This document shows positions 8,445-20,181 of a DNA stretch of 64,000 nucleotides, piece after piece. This DNA comes from [Muricauda] lutisoli (nom. illeg.) (GTDB lineage Bacteria; Bacteroidota; Bacteroidia; Flavobacteriales; Flavobacteriaceae). Where the stretch lies: NCBI RefSeq assembly GCF_017313105.1, contig NZ_JAFLND010000001.1, forward strand, positions 744,001 through 808,000, given 5' to 3'. The notes beneath the pieces are model-generated. The model was not told the DNA's origin. It worked only from the letters and a program-made list of their open reading frames with translations, and did not search any database. Position 1 is the first letter of the stretch; each line of letters opens with the position of its first letter. A program made the position numbers and the translations under genes.

Positions 8445-8843
8445 ATGGGTCTAAATTCATATTCTTTTCGGGTTCGATATGCAGAAACTGATCAAATGGG
8501 GGTTGTTTACCACGGTAATTACGCACAGTATTTTGAATTGGGTAGGGTAGAGTGGTTAAGGGCTATGGGGATCACCTACAAGAGCATGGAAGATAACGGT
8601 ATCATGTTGCCCGTAATTTCTTTACATATTGATTATAAAAAGTCTGCGTTATATGATGATTTACTTACTGTGCGCACTCACTTAAAATCCAAACCTTTGG
8701 TGAAAATTGAATTCGATTACGAATTGATCAACGAGTCGGGTGAATTATTGGCCACTGCAAACACCGTTTTGGCATTTATGGATAAAAAAACGGGCAGACC
8801 TATTAAGTGTCCTCATTATATTTTGGAAAAACTGGAAGACTGA
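8445..8843 (+). CDS. Hotdog-fold acyl-CoA thioesterase (YbgC/FadM type)
   Basis: 132 residues forming one 4HBT hotdog domain. The signature VRYAETDQMGVVYHGNYAQY with a following FELGR places the catalytic Asp in ETDQMG. Such enzymes hydrolyse acyl-CoA esters in the cytoplasm; the chain length preferred is not predictable. A single gene with its own upstream region divergent from dnaA. Its stop TGA directly abuts the stop of the convergent yigZ-like gene (TGATCA), leaving no space for a terminator. Confidence 0.88.
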   Translation: MGLNSYSFRVRYAETDQMGVVYHGNYAQYFELGRVEWLRAMGITYKSMEDNGIMLPVISLHIDYKKSALYDDLLTVRTHLKSKPLVKIEFDYELINESGELLATANTVLAFMDKKTGRPIKCPHYILEKLED

Positions 8844-9458
8844 TCAATCCAATTGAGAAATTTCCACGTTTTGCATTTCATCGAAAATTTGAAGTGTTTC
8901 CTCTGATTCGGTCATTCGGACAGAAATAACAAGTTCACAATCCAACTCCATTTTTTGGGAAACAATGTTCAAGTTTTTCTGTTTGATGATTCGCATGACT
9001 TTGTCCATTTCCGGATATCCAAATTGCAATCGGAATTTAGCTTTGATGGTTTTCTTGACTATTTTGGCGTTTTCCAAGGCCATTTGAGCCGCAGTTTTGT
9101 AGGCCTGTATCAATCCACCGACTCCAAGTTTGGTGCCGCCAAAGATTCGGGTTACTGTAATCAGCACATTGGTAACATCAAAAGATTGTATCTGCCCATA
9201 AATAGGCATTCCCGCAGAATTGTTTGGTTCACCATCATCGTTGGCCCTGTACATTGGGTTTTCGGTTCCCAATTGCCATGCGTAGCAAACGTGATTTGCC
9301 GTATGGTACTTTTTACGGAGTTCTTCCACGATTGGTTTTACATCATCTTCCGAAGCAATGGGATGGATCTGGGCATAAAATTTACTCTTTCGGTCCTTAT
9401 ATAAAATCTCGGGTGAAGGTTTGGTTACTGTCCTGTAAACATCTTCTTTTTTCTCCAT
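8844..9458 (-). CDS. yigZ: YigZ/IMPACT-family protein
   Basis: 204 residues. The N-terminal UPF0029 domain shows KYHTANHVCYAWQLG, then DDGEPNNSAGMPIYGQI and the glycine-rich RIFGGTKLGVGGLIQAY, the family hallmark; a ferredoxin-like C-terminal domain (DUF1949 type) follows. The eukaryotic IMPACT protein modulates translation control; the bacterial function is not well defined. Last gene of the ribD / HAD / EamA / yigZ unit: its ATG overlaps the stop of the transporter gene by one base (TGATG). Confidence 0.9.
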   Translation of the reverse strand: MEKKEDVYRTVTKPSPEILYKDRKSKFYAQIHPIASEDDVKPIVEELRKKYHTANHVCYAWQLGTENPMYRANDDGEPNNSAGMPIYGQIQSFDVTNVLITVTRIFGGTKLGVGGLIQAYKTAAQMALENAKIVKKTIKAKFRLQFGYPEMDKVMRIIKQKNLNIVSQKMELDCELVISVRMTESEETLQIFDEMQNVEISQLD

Positions 9459-10321
9459 CAGAACAAAGCTACCAATATTATACTCAAAACGGCCAATGCA
9501 ACACCGCTCCAGTTTTTAAGGCTCAGTTTTTCTTTAAACAACAATATCCCGAAAAGGGTAGAGAACATCACAATGGCAACATTATTTAACGTAAAGATGG
9601 CAGCACTGCTTAAAATGTCCGCCCGCAGGGCACGAATCAAAAAATAAATCGAGAAATAATTGGGCACGCCAAGGGCAATTCCTCCTATTATATTTTTCAG
9701 GTTGATTTTCAATGGTGTTTTTACTGCCTTCGCACCAATAAATATGAATCCGGTCAGGGCCGCAAATCCAAATATCATGGAAGAGAACACGGGTATCTCT
9801 TGGTCGGTCAAATGGATTTCTTCAAAATATTGGATGCTTGTATCAATAATACCAGAGCCCAGAAATACTAATAAGGGAAGAATTAGTGCTTTTCGGTTTA
9901 TTCGTATGCTCTTTTCTTTGATGGAGGCCAAATACACGGCGACCAAGGCCAAAACAATTCCTGTGATTTGCAGTGCACTTAAATGTTCGTTGTACAACAG
10001 AACCCCCATCATTACAGGAATGGCCAACGACATTTTAGTGGCCACCGAGGCTACAGATACACCAGAGACCTGTGCTGTTCGGGCCATTAAATTAAAGATG
10101 ACAATAAAAAGGACCCCTAATAATATAGGACCGATCAACCATGGTTTGTTAGTGAGGTCGTCCACACCGACCGGGCCGTCGTACAAAAAGAAACCAACCG
10201 TGCAGGCCACCACATAATTGGTGATGATGGCATAAAGCGTCTGGATTTTAAAGACATCAAATAGTTTGAAGACCACAAAAATCAAAGTGGAGCTAAGTAC
10301 GCTCAGTACAAGGTATATCAT
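9458..10321 (-). CDS. EamA/DMT-family membrane transporter
   Basis: 287 residues, almost all hydrophobic, giving about ten transmembrane segments in two EamA repeats (roughly 1-140 and 150-287). Members export or import metabolites; the substrate cannot be predicted. The ATG directly follows the stop of the HAD gene, and the stop shares a base with the yigZ start, so the gene is translationally coupled in an operon headed by ribD. Linkage to ribD hints at, but does not prove, a vitamin-related role. Confidence 0.88.
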   Translation of the reverse strand: MIYLVLSVLSSTLIFVVFKLFDVFKIQTLYAIITNYVVACTVGFFLYDGPVGVDDLTNKPWLIGPILLGVLFIVIFNLMARTAQVSGVSVASVATKMSLAIPVMMGVLLYNEHLSALQITGIVLALVAVYLASIKEKSIRINRKALILPLLVFLGSGIIDTSIQYFEEIHLTDQEIPVFSSMIFGFAALTGFIFIGAKAVKTPLKINLKNIIGGIALGVPNYFSIYFLIRALRADILSSAAIFTLNNVAIVMFSTLFGILLFKEKLSLKNWSGVALAVLSIILVALF

Positions 10322-10924
10322 TTACAATTTTGATTTTAGTTGGGTTATTTCCTCTTTGCCCACTTGTAGGTTCCATACCTTAATGCCCAAGGTAGCTGCG
10401 GAATAGGTATTCTCTTTAACATCATCCACAAAAAAGGTTTCTTCAGGTGTTAGCTTGTTCTCTTGCAGCACAAAGTCAAAAATCTCCGTATCTGGTTTCC
10501 GCATTCCTATTTCGTAACTCAGATAAAACACATCAAAAGCATTTTTAAACCTGCCGTACCGTTCCGCTCCCATTTGTGCTTTAACACATTTAATATGTAA
10601 GTCGTTGGTGTTGCTCAGCAGTATCATTTTATATTGATTCTCTGCGGCGAGCTGCTCAATAAATTCCAGTCTGTGTTCGGGGAAATCCAATAAAATGGAA
10701 TTCCATGCTGTAGTTAAATATTCCCTACTGGCGTTGGGGAAGTGTGCAGATACTTCATCCAAAAAATCGGAAGATGTGATAAGTCCTTTCTCATAATTTT
10801 GAAACAAATTTTCCAGATTTGGGGTCACTTCGGTAAACCCGTGCTGTACCATAGCTTTTGCTGTCGCAGGTTTGTCCAGGTTGATGAGCACATCACCAAA
10901 ATCAAGAATAATGTTTTTAATCAT
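10322..10924 (-). CDS. HAD-superfamily phosphatase (YihX-like)
   Basis: 200 residues. HAD motif I is IILDFGDVLINLD (the nucleophile Asp is followed by FGD instead of the common x-D), motif II LLSNTND, motif III lysine in MRKPDTEIF, and motif IV VDDVKEN. A helical cap lies between motifs I and II. Such enzymes dephosphorylate small molecules. Its start overlaps the end of ribD by 8 bases. Riboflavin synthesis needs a phosphatase acting after RibD, and HAD enzymes fill that role in other bacteria; here this is suggestion from context only. Confidence 0.87.
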   Translation of the reverse strand: MIKNIILDFGDVLINLDKPATAKAMVQHGFTEVTPNLENLFQNYEKGLITSSDFLDEVSAHFPNASREYLTTAWNSILLDFPEHRLEFIEQLAAENQYKMILLSNTNDLHIKCVKAQMGAERYGRFKNAFDVFYLSYEIGMRKPDTEIFDFVLQENKLTPEETFFVDDVKENTYSAATLGIKVWNLQVGKEEITQLKSKL

Positions 10925-11969
10925 TGCCGTAAATGGATAAGGTATCGGTCAATATTTTTTTTTGATGCTGTAAAGTTCCTTTTAATTTAGGAGCTGGCAA
11001 ACCATGTTTAAAGCAAAGGGTGCCTTTAAAAACCCGTGCTTCGTCCCACAAGTTTTCATCCATAAAGGTTTGAAGCGTTTTTGCCCCACCTTCAATGATC
11101 ACGCTGGTAATGTTGTGTTCATGCAGCACATCGCAGATTTGTTGTCCCAAGTTCTCCGAATAGTCGATTACTGCATAATCAACACCTTCCCTATATTTTG
11201 ATGTGTCCTTGACCGCTGTCAAAATAAGGGTCTGTGTGGATTTGTCAAAAACATGGTAGCTTGAATCAATTCTTAAATCCCTGTCCAAAACAATGCGCAT
11301 CGGGTCTTTGCCAGCCCAGTTGCGCGTGGTCAGTTTGGGATTGTCCTCCAAAACGGTTTTGGTGCCAACCAAAATGGCCTGTTCTTGGCTTCGCCATTGG
11401 TGTACCAACTGTTTGGAACAGGAATTGGTTATCCAGAAAGGCTCGGGATTATTACTTCGGAAGGATGGATCGGGAGCCAAAAACCCATCATCGGATTCTG
11501 CCCACTTTAAAATAATGTAGGGACGTTTCTTCTCTTGAAAGGTCAAAAATCGTTTATGGTGCTCCCTGCATTCATGTTCCAGAGTACCGACAGTGACTTT
11601 ACACCCCGCATCCTCCAATTTTTGGATGCCTTTTCCGGCAACCTTATCGTGTGGGTCCTGTAGGCCTATAGCAACTTCTTTGAGCTGGTGTTCAGCAATC
11701 AAATCTGCGCACGGAGGCGTTTTTCCAAAATGGGAACAAGGCTCCAGGGTAACATATAGCGATGCTTCTTTGAGCAAACTCTTGTCCTTTACCGAGTTAA
11801 TGGCATTGACCTCGGCGTGCGGGCCTCCGTAGGGACTCGTGAAACCTTCGCCAATAATTTTATTGTTGTGTACGATCACACATCCCACCATAGGATTGGG
11901 GGCCGTTGTTCCCAGTCCTTTTTTGGCCAGTTCTATGCAGCGAAGGATGTATTTTTGATGTATATTCAC
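10917..11969 (-). CDS. ribD: Bifunctional riboflavin biosynthesis deaminase/reductase RibD
   Basis: 350 residues from a GTG start (11969; begins (M)NIHQKYILRCIELAKKG). The cytidine-deaminase-like domain has the zinc site HAEVNAI and PCSHFGKTPPCADLI; the C-terminal reductase domain has VGTKTVLEDNPKLTTR and IIEGGAKTLQTF. It deaminates and then reduces the pyrimidine intermediate of riboflavin synthesis. The GTG is chosen because upstream in-frame sequence has no homology and runs into the divergent GNAT gene, and because a TATTTTTG promoter element (11981-11974) ends 4 bases upstream, implying a leaderless mRNA. Confidence 0.93.
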   Translation of the reverse strand: MNIHQKYILRCIELAKKGLGTTAPNPMVGCVIVHNNKIIGEGFTSPYGGPHAEVNAINSVKDKSLLKEASLYVTLEPCSHFGKTPPCADLIAEHQLKEVAIGLQDPHDKVAGKGIQKLEDAGCKVTVGTLEHECREHHKRFLTFQEKKRPYIILKWAESDDGFLAPDPSFRSNNPEPFWITNSCSKQLVHQWRSQEQAILVGTKTVLEDNPKLTTRNWAGKDPMRIVLDRDLRIDSSYHVFDKSTQTLILTAVKDTSKYREGVDYAVIDYSENLGQQICDVLHEHNITSVIIEGGAKTLQTFMDENLWDEARVFKGTLCFKHGLPAPKLKGTLQHQKKILTDTLSIYGND

Positions 11970-11973
11970 CCCG

Positions 11974-11981
11974 CAAAAATA
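11974..11981 (-). promoter_or_regulatory. -7 promoter element of ribD (TATTTTTG)
   Basis: Perfect TAnnTTTG with only 4 bases between its G and the GTG start codon of ribD; transcription would begin at or within the start codon. Confidence 0.55.
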
Positions 11982-12000
11982 GAACAATAAAAACACAATA

Positions 12001-12485
12001 ATGGGAGATACGGTGATTCGTGAAATAACCCCCGAAGACAACGCACAGGTGGCCCAGGTAATACGAAAAGTTTTTGAGGACATGGGCGTTCCCAAGGTAG
12101 GTACGGCTTATGCCGACAAAGCTTTGGATGATATGTATTCCAATTATAACGTGCCAAAGGCTGCTTATTTTGTGGTAGAGCACAAGGGCAAGGTGATCGG
12201 TTGCGCCGGCGTAGCGCAACTGGACAATTACGAAGGAAACGTCTGTGAGCTTCAAAAAATGTATTTTTTAGAGGAAGCCAGAGGGAAGGGGCTTGGTGCC
12301 AAAATGATCAAGGCCTGTTTGGACAAGGCGAAGGAGTTCGGTTTTGAGGCCTGTTACCTGGAAACGATGCCCTACATGGAAGCTGCCCAAAAATTATATA
12401 AAAAGAACGGTTTTGAATATATAGATGCTCCAATGGGAAATACGGGACATTACTCCTGTCCCGTGTGGATGCTTAAAAAACTGTA

Positions 12486-12486
<1 letters not shown>
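12001..12486 (+). CDS. GNAT-family N-acetyltransferase
   Basis: 161 residues with a single GNAT domain: VIREITPEDNAQVAQVI at the start, LQKMYFLEEARGKGLGAKMI as the acetyl-CoA pyrophosphate loop (R-G-K-G-L-G), and AAQKLYKKNGFEYID near the end. Substrate unknown. Only 31 bases separate its ATG from the divergent ribD start, so its promoter must overlap ribD sequence. Its stop overlaps the prmC start (TAATG), so the two are co-translated; an acetyltransferase beside a release-factor methylase suggests protein modification, but this is inference. Confidence 0.85.
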
Positions 12487-15693
<3,207 letters not shown>

Positions 15694-15712
15694 ACCATCC
15701 CCAGCCTCGATA

Positions 15713-16624
15713 CTAAACAGTGATGCTTACGCCATTGGCCAAAGCATTTTTATCCGAATCAAAATAAAAATCAATCCTACCTAGATTAATACCGTAACAG
15801 CCTACTTGGTTTACAAGCACAGAATTCCCGTTCTGGTTGGTACGTACGTCTGGTTTATCCAAAAAGGTATGGGTGTGCCCACCAATGATCAGATCGGTAT
15901 GGAAGGTTTGTTGTGCCAAACGGGTGTCGCATGGCCTTTCTGGATTTTTGTAATCGTATCCCAAGTGTGAAAGACAAATGATCAAATCACATTGCTCTTC
16001 TTCCTTGAGCTGCTTTTCCGTATCCAAGGCTATCTCATAAGGATTCAGATATTGGGTCTCTTTGTACAATCTTTTGGTCACCAAGCCATCTAGCTCAATG
16101 CCAATCCCGTAAACCCCGATTTTAATCCCATCAACCATATAAACCTTATAAGGTTTTACGTAACCATCCATCACCGTGTTGGAAAAGTCGTAGTTGGCGC
16201 TGATCATCTCAAAAGTGGCATATGGCATTTGGGCCAACAAACCCTCAATTCCATTGTCAAAGTCGTGGTTCCCAATAGTTGCAGCGTCGTATTTGAGCTT
16301 GCTCATCAACTTAAACTCCAACTCACCTCCATAAAAATTGAAATAGGGCGTGCCTTGGAAAATATCCCCAGCGTCAAAAAGTAGCGTGTTGGGGTTTTCA
16401 TTCCTAATCTGTTCCACCAAAGAGGCCCTTCGGGCAATTCCCCCCAAATTTGGATACCTGGAGTGGGAAGATGGGAATGTGTCAATATGGCTGTGCACGT
16501 CGTTGGTGTGCAGAATAGTGATTTGCTTTTTTCCAAGATTGGCACACGAGCTCAAACTAAGACCTCCTAAACCGATTAGGGTAGAGGCGGCTGTGGTATT
16601 GGTAATAAAATCCCTTCTTTTCAT
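15713..16624 (-). CDS. 5'-nucleotidase metallophosphatase domain protein (Tat lipoprotein)
   Basis: 303 residues. The N-terminus has a twin-arginine motif (KRRDFITN), a hydrophobic stretch and a Cys at LSSCAN, suggesting Tat export and lipidation. The calcineurin-like fold shows HTNDVHSH (metal ligands), LLFDAGDIFQG, TIGNHDFDNG and IIGGHTHTFLD. It would hydrolyse extracellular nucleotides. It lacks the C-terminal substrate-binding domain of UshA-type enzymes; that domain is a separate gene immediately upstream, ending 1 base before this ATG. The two products probably form one enzyme. Confidence 0.9.
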   Translation of the reverse strand: MKRRDFITNTTAASTLIGLGGLSLSSCANLGKKQITILHTNDVHSHIDTFPSSHSRYPNLGGIARRASLVEQIRNENPNTLLFDAGDIFQGTPYFNFYGGELEFKLMSKLKYDAATIGNHDFDNGIEGLLAQMPYATFEMISANYDFSNTVMDGYVKPYKVYMVDGIKIGVYGIGIELDGLVTKRLYKETQYLNPYEIALDTEKQLKEEEQCDLIICLSHLGYDYKNPERPCDTRLAQQTFHTDLIIGGHTHTFLDKPDVRTNQNGNSVLVNQVGCYGINLGRIDFYFDSDKNALANGVSITV

Positions 16625-17392
16625 CTAGTTCAATTGTTTTATACGATCATCAGCCACTGCCTTTAGAGTGTCCACTTTTTTAAAGTAGTCGATCAAAGCA
16701 TTTCGTAATAGGTAATCGGTTTCTGTTGTTGAGATAATTTCGTCAAAAAAACCTACGCTTGGGCCTCCATTTACCAGATAGTCAGAAGTGGCCACATAAT
16801 AATTTCGGTTTTCGTCAAAAGGTTGCCCCTGAATGTTTACCGATTCTAGCGAGCGGTTTTTATCAGTTACAATCTGAATATGGGACACAGGATGCCTACG
16901 TGAAGACTTGGCTACAAAATTGATCAATTGTCTCGTGGCCGAACCGCTAAGTTCAACCACTTCGATATAATTTTCAAAAGGCATTACTTCGTAAGCATTG
17001 CGAGCGCTTACATTGCCCTCTGAAATTACGGAACGTACACCGCCGGCATTCAGCACTACAAAATCCAGTTCTTTGCCTGACCTGGAATTAAATACGGGAG
17101 CGGTTTGCTCAAAAACAATATCAGCCATAAGGTTGCCCATGGATGAGGTACGTTCACCATCTTTTAATAATAATGGATTGGGCGCATATGCCAAAGTACT
17201 GTCCAGCACCTCGTTAATTCTGTTTCTGTAGGGTTCCACAAAACTGGCAATGGAATCCGTCTCAGCTATGGTAGAATCAATGGGGATTTGCCTGCCCTCA
17301 ATTTCAGTAAGTTTCTCTGTATCGGTTTTACAGGATATTAAAAAACAAAAAGTTGTAAATACAACAAATTGTTTGAATTTTAGATTGTTCAC
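16625..17392 (-). CDS. 5'-nucleotidase C-terminal domain lipoprotein
   Basis: 255 residues from a GTG at 17392, which places a lipoprotein signal (FVVFTTFCFLISC) at the N-terminus; upstream in-frame codons lack homology and enter the divergent promoter. The body is the 5'-nucleotidase C-terminal domain: GNLMADIVFEQ, DFVVLNAGGVRS, EVMPFENYIEVVELSG and NYYVATSDYLVNGG, which bind the nucleotide. No metallophosphatase residues are present; those are in the next gene. An upstream ATG at 17446 is possible but would overlap the promoter of the divergent gene. Confidence 0.87.
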   Translation of the reverse strand: MNNLKFKQFVVFTTFCFLISCKTDTEKLTEIEGRQIPIDSTIAETDSIASFVEPYRNRINEVLDSTLAYAPNPLLLKDGERTSSMGNLMADIVFEQTAPVFNSRSGKELDFVVLNAGGVRSVISEGNVSARNAYEVMPFENYIEVVELSGSATRQLINFVAKSSRRHPVSHIQIVTDKNRSLESVNIQGQPFDENRNYYVATSDYLVNGGPSVGFFDEIISTTETDYLLRNALIDYFKKVDTLKAVADDRIKQLN

Positions 17393-17401
17393 GTGCGTAT
17401 A

Positions 17402-17436
17402 TTTGTTAAGTCGTCTTGGTAGATTATTTACCTTTG
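17402..17436 (+). promoter_or_regulatory. Promoter of the DUF6913-like gene / dapA
   Basis: TTTG (17402-17405), a 23-base spacer and TACCTTTG (17429-17436). Transcription start inferred near 17442, giving a leader of about 12 bases before the ATG at 17454. Confidence 0.6.
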
Positions 17437-17453
17437 TAAAAATCATCAAAAAT

Positions 17454-17987
17454 ATGTTTTTGAAAGGACTCCAAGACAAATTTAAGGTTAAATCCGGGCT
17501 TAAATATTTAAAGGAGGAGATGGAAAAGCCTCCTAAGTCCGTGGCCAGGGAACAGGGGATTACCAGCATTGGTTGTATTGTGGATGTGGATAATTTTAAG
17601 AAAGCAGAGGCCTTTTACGAACTTATTGATGAGTTTGACTTGCGTCCCAATGCCATAAAAATAATTGGTTACAAGCGCGAGTACGACAAAAGCTCACCTT
17701 ATGCCATCCAAATGTTTTCCGATAAGGACCTGGGATGGAAAGGTCAAATTGAAAATGGTTACGTACTCGAGTTTTTGGGCAGGGAGTATGATATGTTGAT
17801 CAATTATTATGAAGATGATAATTTAATGATGAAGCTATTGTCGGTTAAAACCCAAGCGCGTCTCAAGGTAGGTCTTGGTGCACAAGACCCCAAGGTCAAT
17901 GATTTGATTTTAAACACGCCCTTAAACGATTTTGAGTTGTTCAAGAGTGAATTAAAAAAATATTTAAAGGTCTTAAAAGAAATTTGA
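17454..17987 (+). CDS. Conserved Bacteroidota protein (DUF6913-like)
   Basis: 177 residues, cytoplasmic. It starts [15 protein letters not shown] and contains [20 protein letters not shown] and [21 protein letters not shown] recall the family as DUF6913 of Flavobacteria; no biochemical function is known to me. The ATG at 17454 is fixed by the promoter at 17402-17436; in-frame codons further upstream lie in the divergent nucleotidase gene. dapA follows after 4 bases, so it is co-transcribed with lysine/peptidoglycan synthesis. Confidence 0.82.
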   Translation: MFLKGLQDKFKVKSGLKYLKEEMEKPPKSVAREQGITSIGCIVDVDNFKKAEAFYELIDEFDLRPNAIKIIGYKREYDKSSPYAIQMFSDKDLGWKGQIENGYVLEFLGREYDMLINYYEDDNLMMKLLSVKTQARLKVGLGAQDPKVNDLILNTPLNDFELFKSELKKYLKVLKEI

Positions 17988-17991
17988 ACGA

Positions 17992-18882
17992 ATGGAACAA
18001 TTGATCGGAACAGGAGTGGCATTGATAACTCCGTTCAGAGAAGATTTAACGGTTGATGTAGAAGCTTTGGAAAGCGTGGTGGAGCACAATATTCAAGGCG
18101 GTGTGGATTATTTGGTGGTGTTGGGGACAACGGCCGAATCAGCAACACTCTCACCTGCGGAAAAGCAGTTGGTGGTCGACGTTGTGGTGCGTACCAATGC
18201 AGGAAGACTTCCGTTGGTACTGGGTGTAGGAGGCAATAATACCATGTTAGTGGCAAATGAGTTGAAAACATTGGATTTATCCGATTTTGATGCTATTCTA
18301 TCCGTTTCTCCCTATTACAATAAACCGACGCAGGAAGGGATATACCAACATTTTAAAGTTATTTCAGAGGCATCACCAATCCCGATCGTGTTATATAATG
18401 TGCCGTCAAGGACCGGAAGCAATATGTTGCCCGAAACCACCTTGCGGTTAGCTCATGATTTTTCAAATATTGTGGGCATCAAAGAAGCTTGTGGTGATTC
18501 TTTGCAAACAGATAAGATCATAAAAAACAAACCAGATGGTTTTTTGGTGATTTCTGGGGATGATGGAACTGCGCTGCCTACCGTGTTGGCTGGCGGTGCC
18601 GGGGTTATTTCGGTTTTGGGACAGGGATTGCCCTCACTTTTTTCCGACATGATCAAGTTGGGCCTAGAAGGCCGTGTAAAAGAAGCATACGCGATCCACC
18701 ACAAACTATCACCTTTAATGTCCCTGATTTTTGAAGAAGGTAACCCAGCAGGCATTAAAAGTATTTTTGAAAGCAAGGGTGTTTCTAGAGCAACCGTAAG
18801 ATTGCCGCTCGTAGAGGCTACTTCAGGTTTAAAGGGGAAAATTGCATCTTCCTTGAAGATGTTGGGCAGGGCACATGCATAA
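17992..18882 (+). CDS. dapA: 4-hydroxy-tetrahydrodipicolinate synthase
   Basis: 296 residues, normal length. It condenses pyruvate with aspartate semialdehyde in lysine/DAP synthesis. The class I aldolase-like barrel shows [15 protein letters not shown] (pyruvate-binding T-T), LYNVPSRTG with the catalytic Tyr, and [10 protein letters not shown] with the Schiff-base Lys. Four bases separate it from the upstream gene. Together with dapF at 2.4 kb it covers two steps of the meso-DAP pathway in this window. Confidence 0.96.
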   Translation: MEQLIGTGVALITPFREDLTVDVEALESVVEHNIQGGVDYLVVLGTTAESATLSPAEKQLVVDVVVRTNAGRLPLVLGVGGNNTMLVANELKTLDLSDFDAILSVSPYYNKPTQEGIYQHFKVISEASPIPIVLYNVPSRTGSNMLPETTLRLAHDFSNIVGIKEACGDSLQTDKIIKNKPDGFLVISGDDGTALPTVLAGGAGVISVLGQGLPSLFSDMIKLGLEGRVKEAYAIHHKLSPLMSLIFEEGNPAGIKSIFESKGVSRATVRLPLVEATSGLKGKIASSLKMLGRAHA

Positions 18883-18978
18883 AATTCGTTAAATGTTGCC
18901 CAATTCCTTGGTTATTGGCCTTACTACCCTTTACATTTGAGTAGTGAAAATTCTTTTTTTATATCCATTCAATATCAC

Positions 18979-18986
18979 TAATTTTG
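18979..18986 (+). promoter_or_regulatory. -7 promoter element of bamD (TAATTTTG)
   Basis: Perfect TAnnTTTG ending 4 bases before the ATG at 18991. Transcription would start at about 18991-18993, so translation starts either leaderless at 18991 or at the ATG at 19003. Confidence 0.6.
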
Positions 18987-18990
18987 CAAA

Positions 18991-19827
18991 ATGTTTTTGA
19001 AAATGAGGTCAATACTCCTTTTTTGTTGTGCAACACTGCTTCTCTTATCCTGTAGCGAGTACCAAAAGGTACTAAAGGAAACCGATGCGAAGGCTAAATA
19101 CGAGATGGCCGAAAAGCTGTATGAGGAAGGTGATTATAAGAGAGCGGTTCGCTTGTTCGAGCAAATTGCGCCTAAATATGTAGGGAAACCTCAAGGTGAG
19201 CGTGTAATGTTTTTCTTTGCGGATAGTTACTTCAAGAACGGCGATTATTATTTATCGGGTTACCAATTCGAAAGATTCATAAAGTCCTATCCAAGAAGTG
19301 ATAAAATCCAAGAAGCAAGTTTTTTGGGGGCAAAAAGTTACTATATGCTTTCTCCCAGGTATTCATTGGACCAGTCGGAAACCGACAAAGCCTTGTTAAA
19401 GCTCCAAACATTTATAAATAATTATTCTGAATCGGAATATTTTGAGGAAGCCAACAACATGGCACGGGAGTTGACCACAAAAAAAGAGAAAAAAGAATTG
19501 GAAATTGCCAAGCAATATGGTAAAATAGGTTCTTGGGATTTGCCAAGGCTTATTTCTGCAATAACTGCTTTTGACAATTTTCTTTTGGATAATCCAGGTT
19601 CCATTTACACGGAAGACGCCTTGTATTATCGGATTGAAGCAGCTACCAATTTGGCTGTGAACAGTACAGAGGACAAGAAGAAAGAGCGATTGGAAGAGGC
19701 TCTTGACTCATATAACAATTTATTACGTTATTTCCCAGAATCGAAATTTAAAGAAGAGGCGGATAAACTAGCCGAAACAATTCAAAAGGAATTGAGCGTA
19801 TATAACACCACTTCCGTATCCAAATAA
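18991..19827 (+). CDS. bamD: Outer membrane assembly lipoprotein BamD
   Basis: 278 residues. A lipoprotein signal (RSILLFCCATLLLLSC) gives a lipidated Cys at residue 21; TPR repeats follow (AEKLYEEGDYKRAVRLFEQI, FADSYFKNGDYYLSGYQFERF, and others), the BamD architecture. It helps BamA insert beta-barrels into the outer membrane. The next genes rpoZ, coaBC, DUF4835 and recN follow in the order often seen in Flavobacteria. The ATG at 19003 is an equally good start and removes four residues; the promoter position cannot separate the two. Confidence 0.93.
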   Translation: MFLKMRSILLFCCATLLLLSCSEYQKVLKETDAKAKYEMAEKLYEEGDYKRAVRLFEQIAPKYVGKPQGERVMFFFADSYFKNGDYYLSGYQFERFIKSYPRSDKIQEASFLGAKSYYMLSPRYSLDQSETDKALLKLQTFINNYSESEYFEEANNMARELTTKKEKKELEIAKQYGKIGSWDLPRLISAITAFDNFLLDNPGSIYTEDALYYRIEAATNLAVNSTEDKKKERLEEALDSYNNLLRYFPESKFKEEADKLAETIQKELSVYNTTSVSK

Positions 19828-19851
19828 AAACTAGTTTTTAAACCACTGCAT

Positions 19852-20178
19852 ATGCAAGATTTGAAAAACACAAAGGCCCCAGTTTCCACGGTAACACTCA
19901 ATAGAAACGAGTTTGACGAAAAAACTGGTAATATTTATGAAGCCATTTCCATTGTGGCAAAAAGAGCTATCCAAATCAATTCTGAAATAAAAAAGGAATT
20001 GTTGGAGAAGCTAGAAGAGTTTGCCACTTACAGCGACAGCTTGGAAGAGGTGTTCGAAAACAAAGAACAGATCGAAGTTTCCAAATTCTACGAAAAGTTG
20101 CCAAAACCACACGCTTTGGCGGTACAAGAGTGGTTGGAAGACAAAATCTACTACAGGAATACAGAGAAAGACGCTTAA
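19852..20178 (+). CDS. rpoZ: RNA polymerase omega subunit, Bacteroidota type
   Basis: 108 residues. The core NIYEAISIVAKRAIQINSEI with the following KKELLEKLEEF matches the divergent omega family of Bacteroidota, which stabilises the beta' subunit. It sits 24 bases after bamD and 3 bases before coaBC, the same neighbourhood as in other Flavobacteria, which supports the call. In-frame start ATG at 19852; no alternative is better. Confidence 0.88.
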   Translation: MQDLKNTKAPVSTVTLNRNEFDEKTGNIYEAISIVAKRAIQINSEIKKELLEKLEEFATYSDSLEEVFENKEQIEVSKFYEKLPKPHALAVQEWLEDKIYYRNTEKDA

Positions 20179-20181
20179 GAA

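Noticed and set aside
9660..10217. 185-codon plus-strand ORF
   Set aside because: It is exactly antisense to the EamA transporter gene, whose hydrophobic coding produces long open antisense frames.
17250..17453. N-terminal extension of the DUF6913-like protein in the same frame
   Set aside because: These codons lie antisense to the 5'-nucleotidase gene and upstream of a clear promoter (17402-17436); the ATG at 17454 matches the protein family start.
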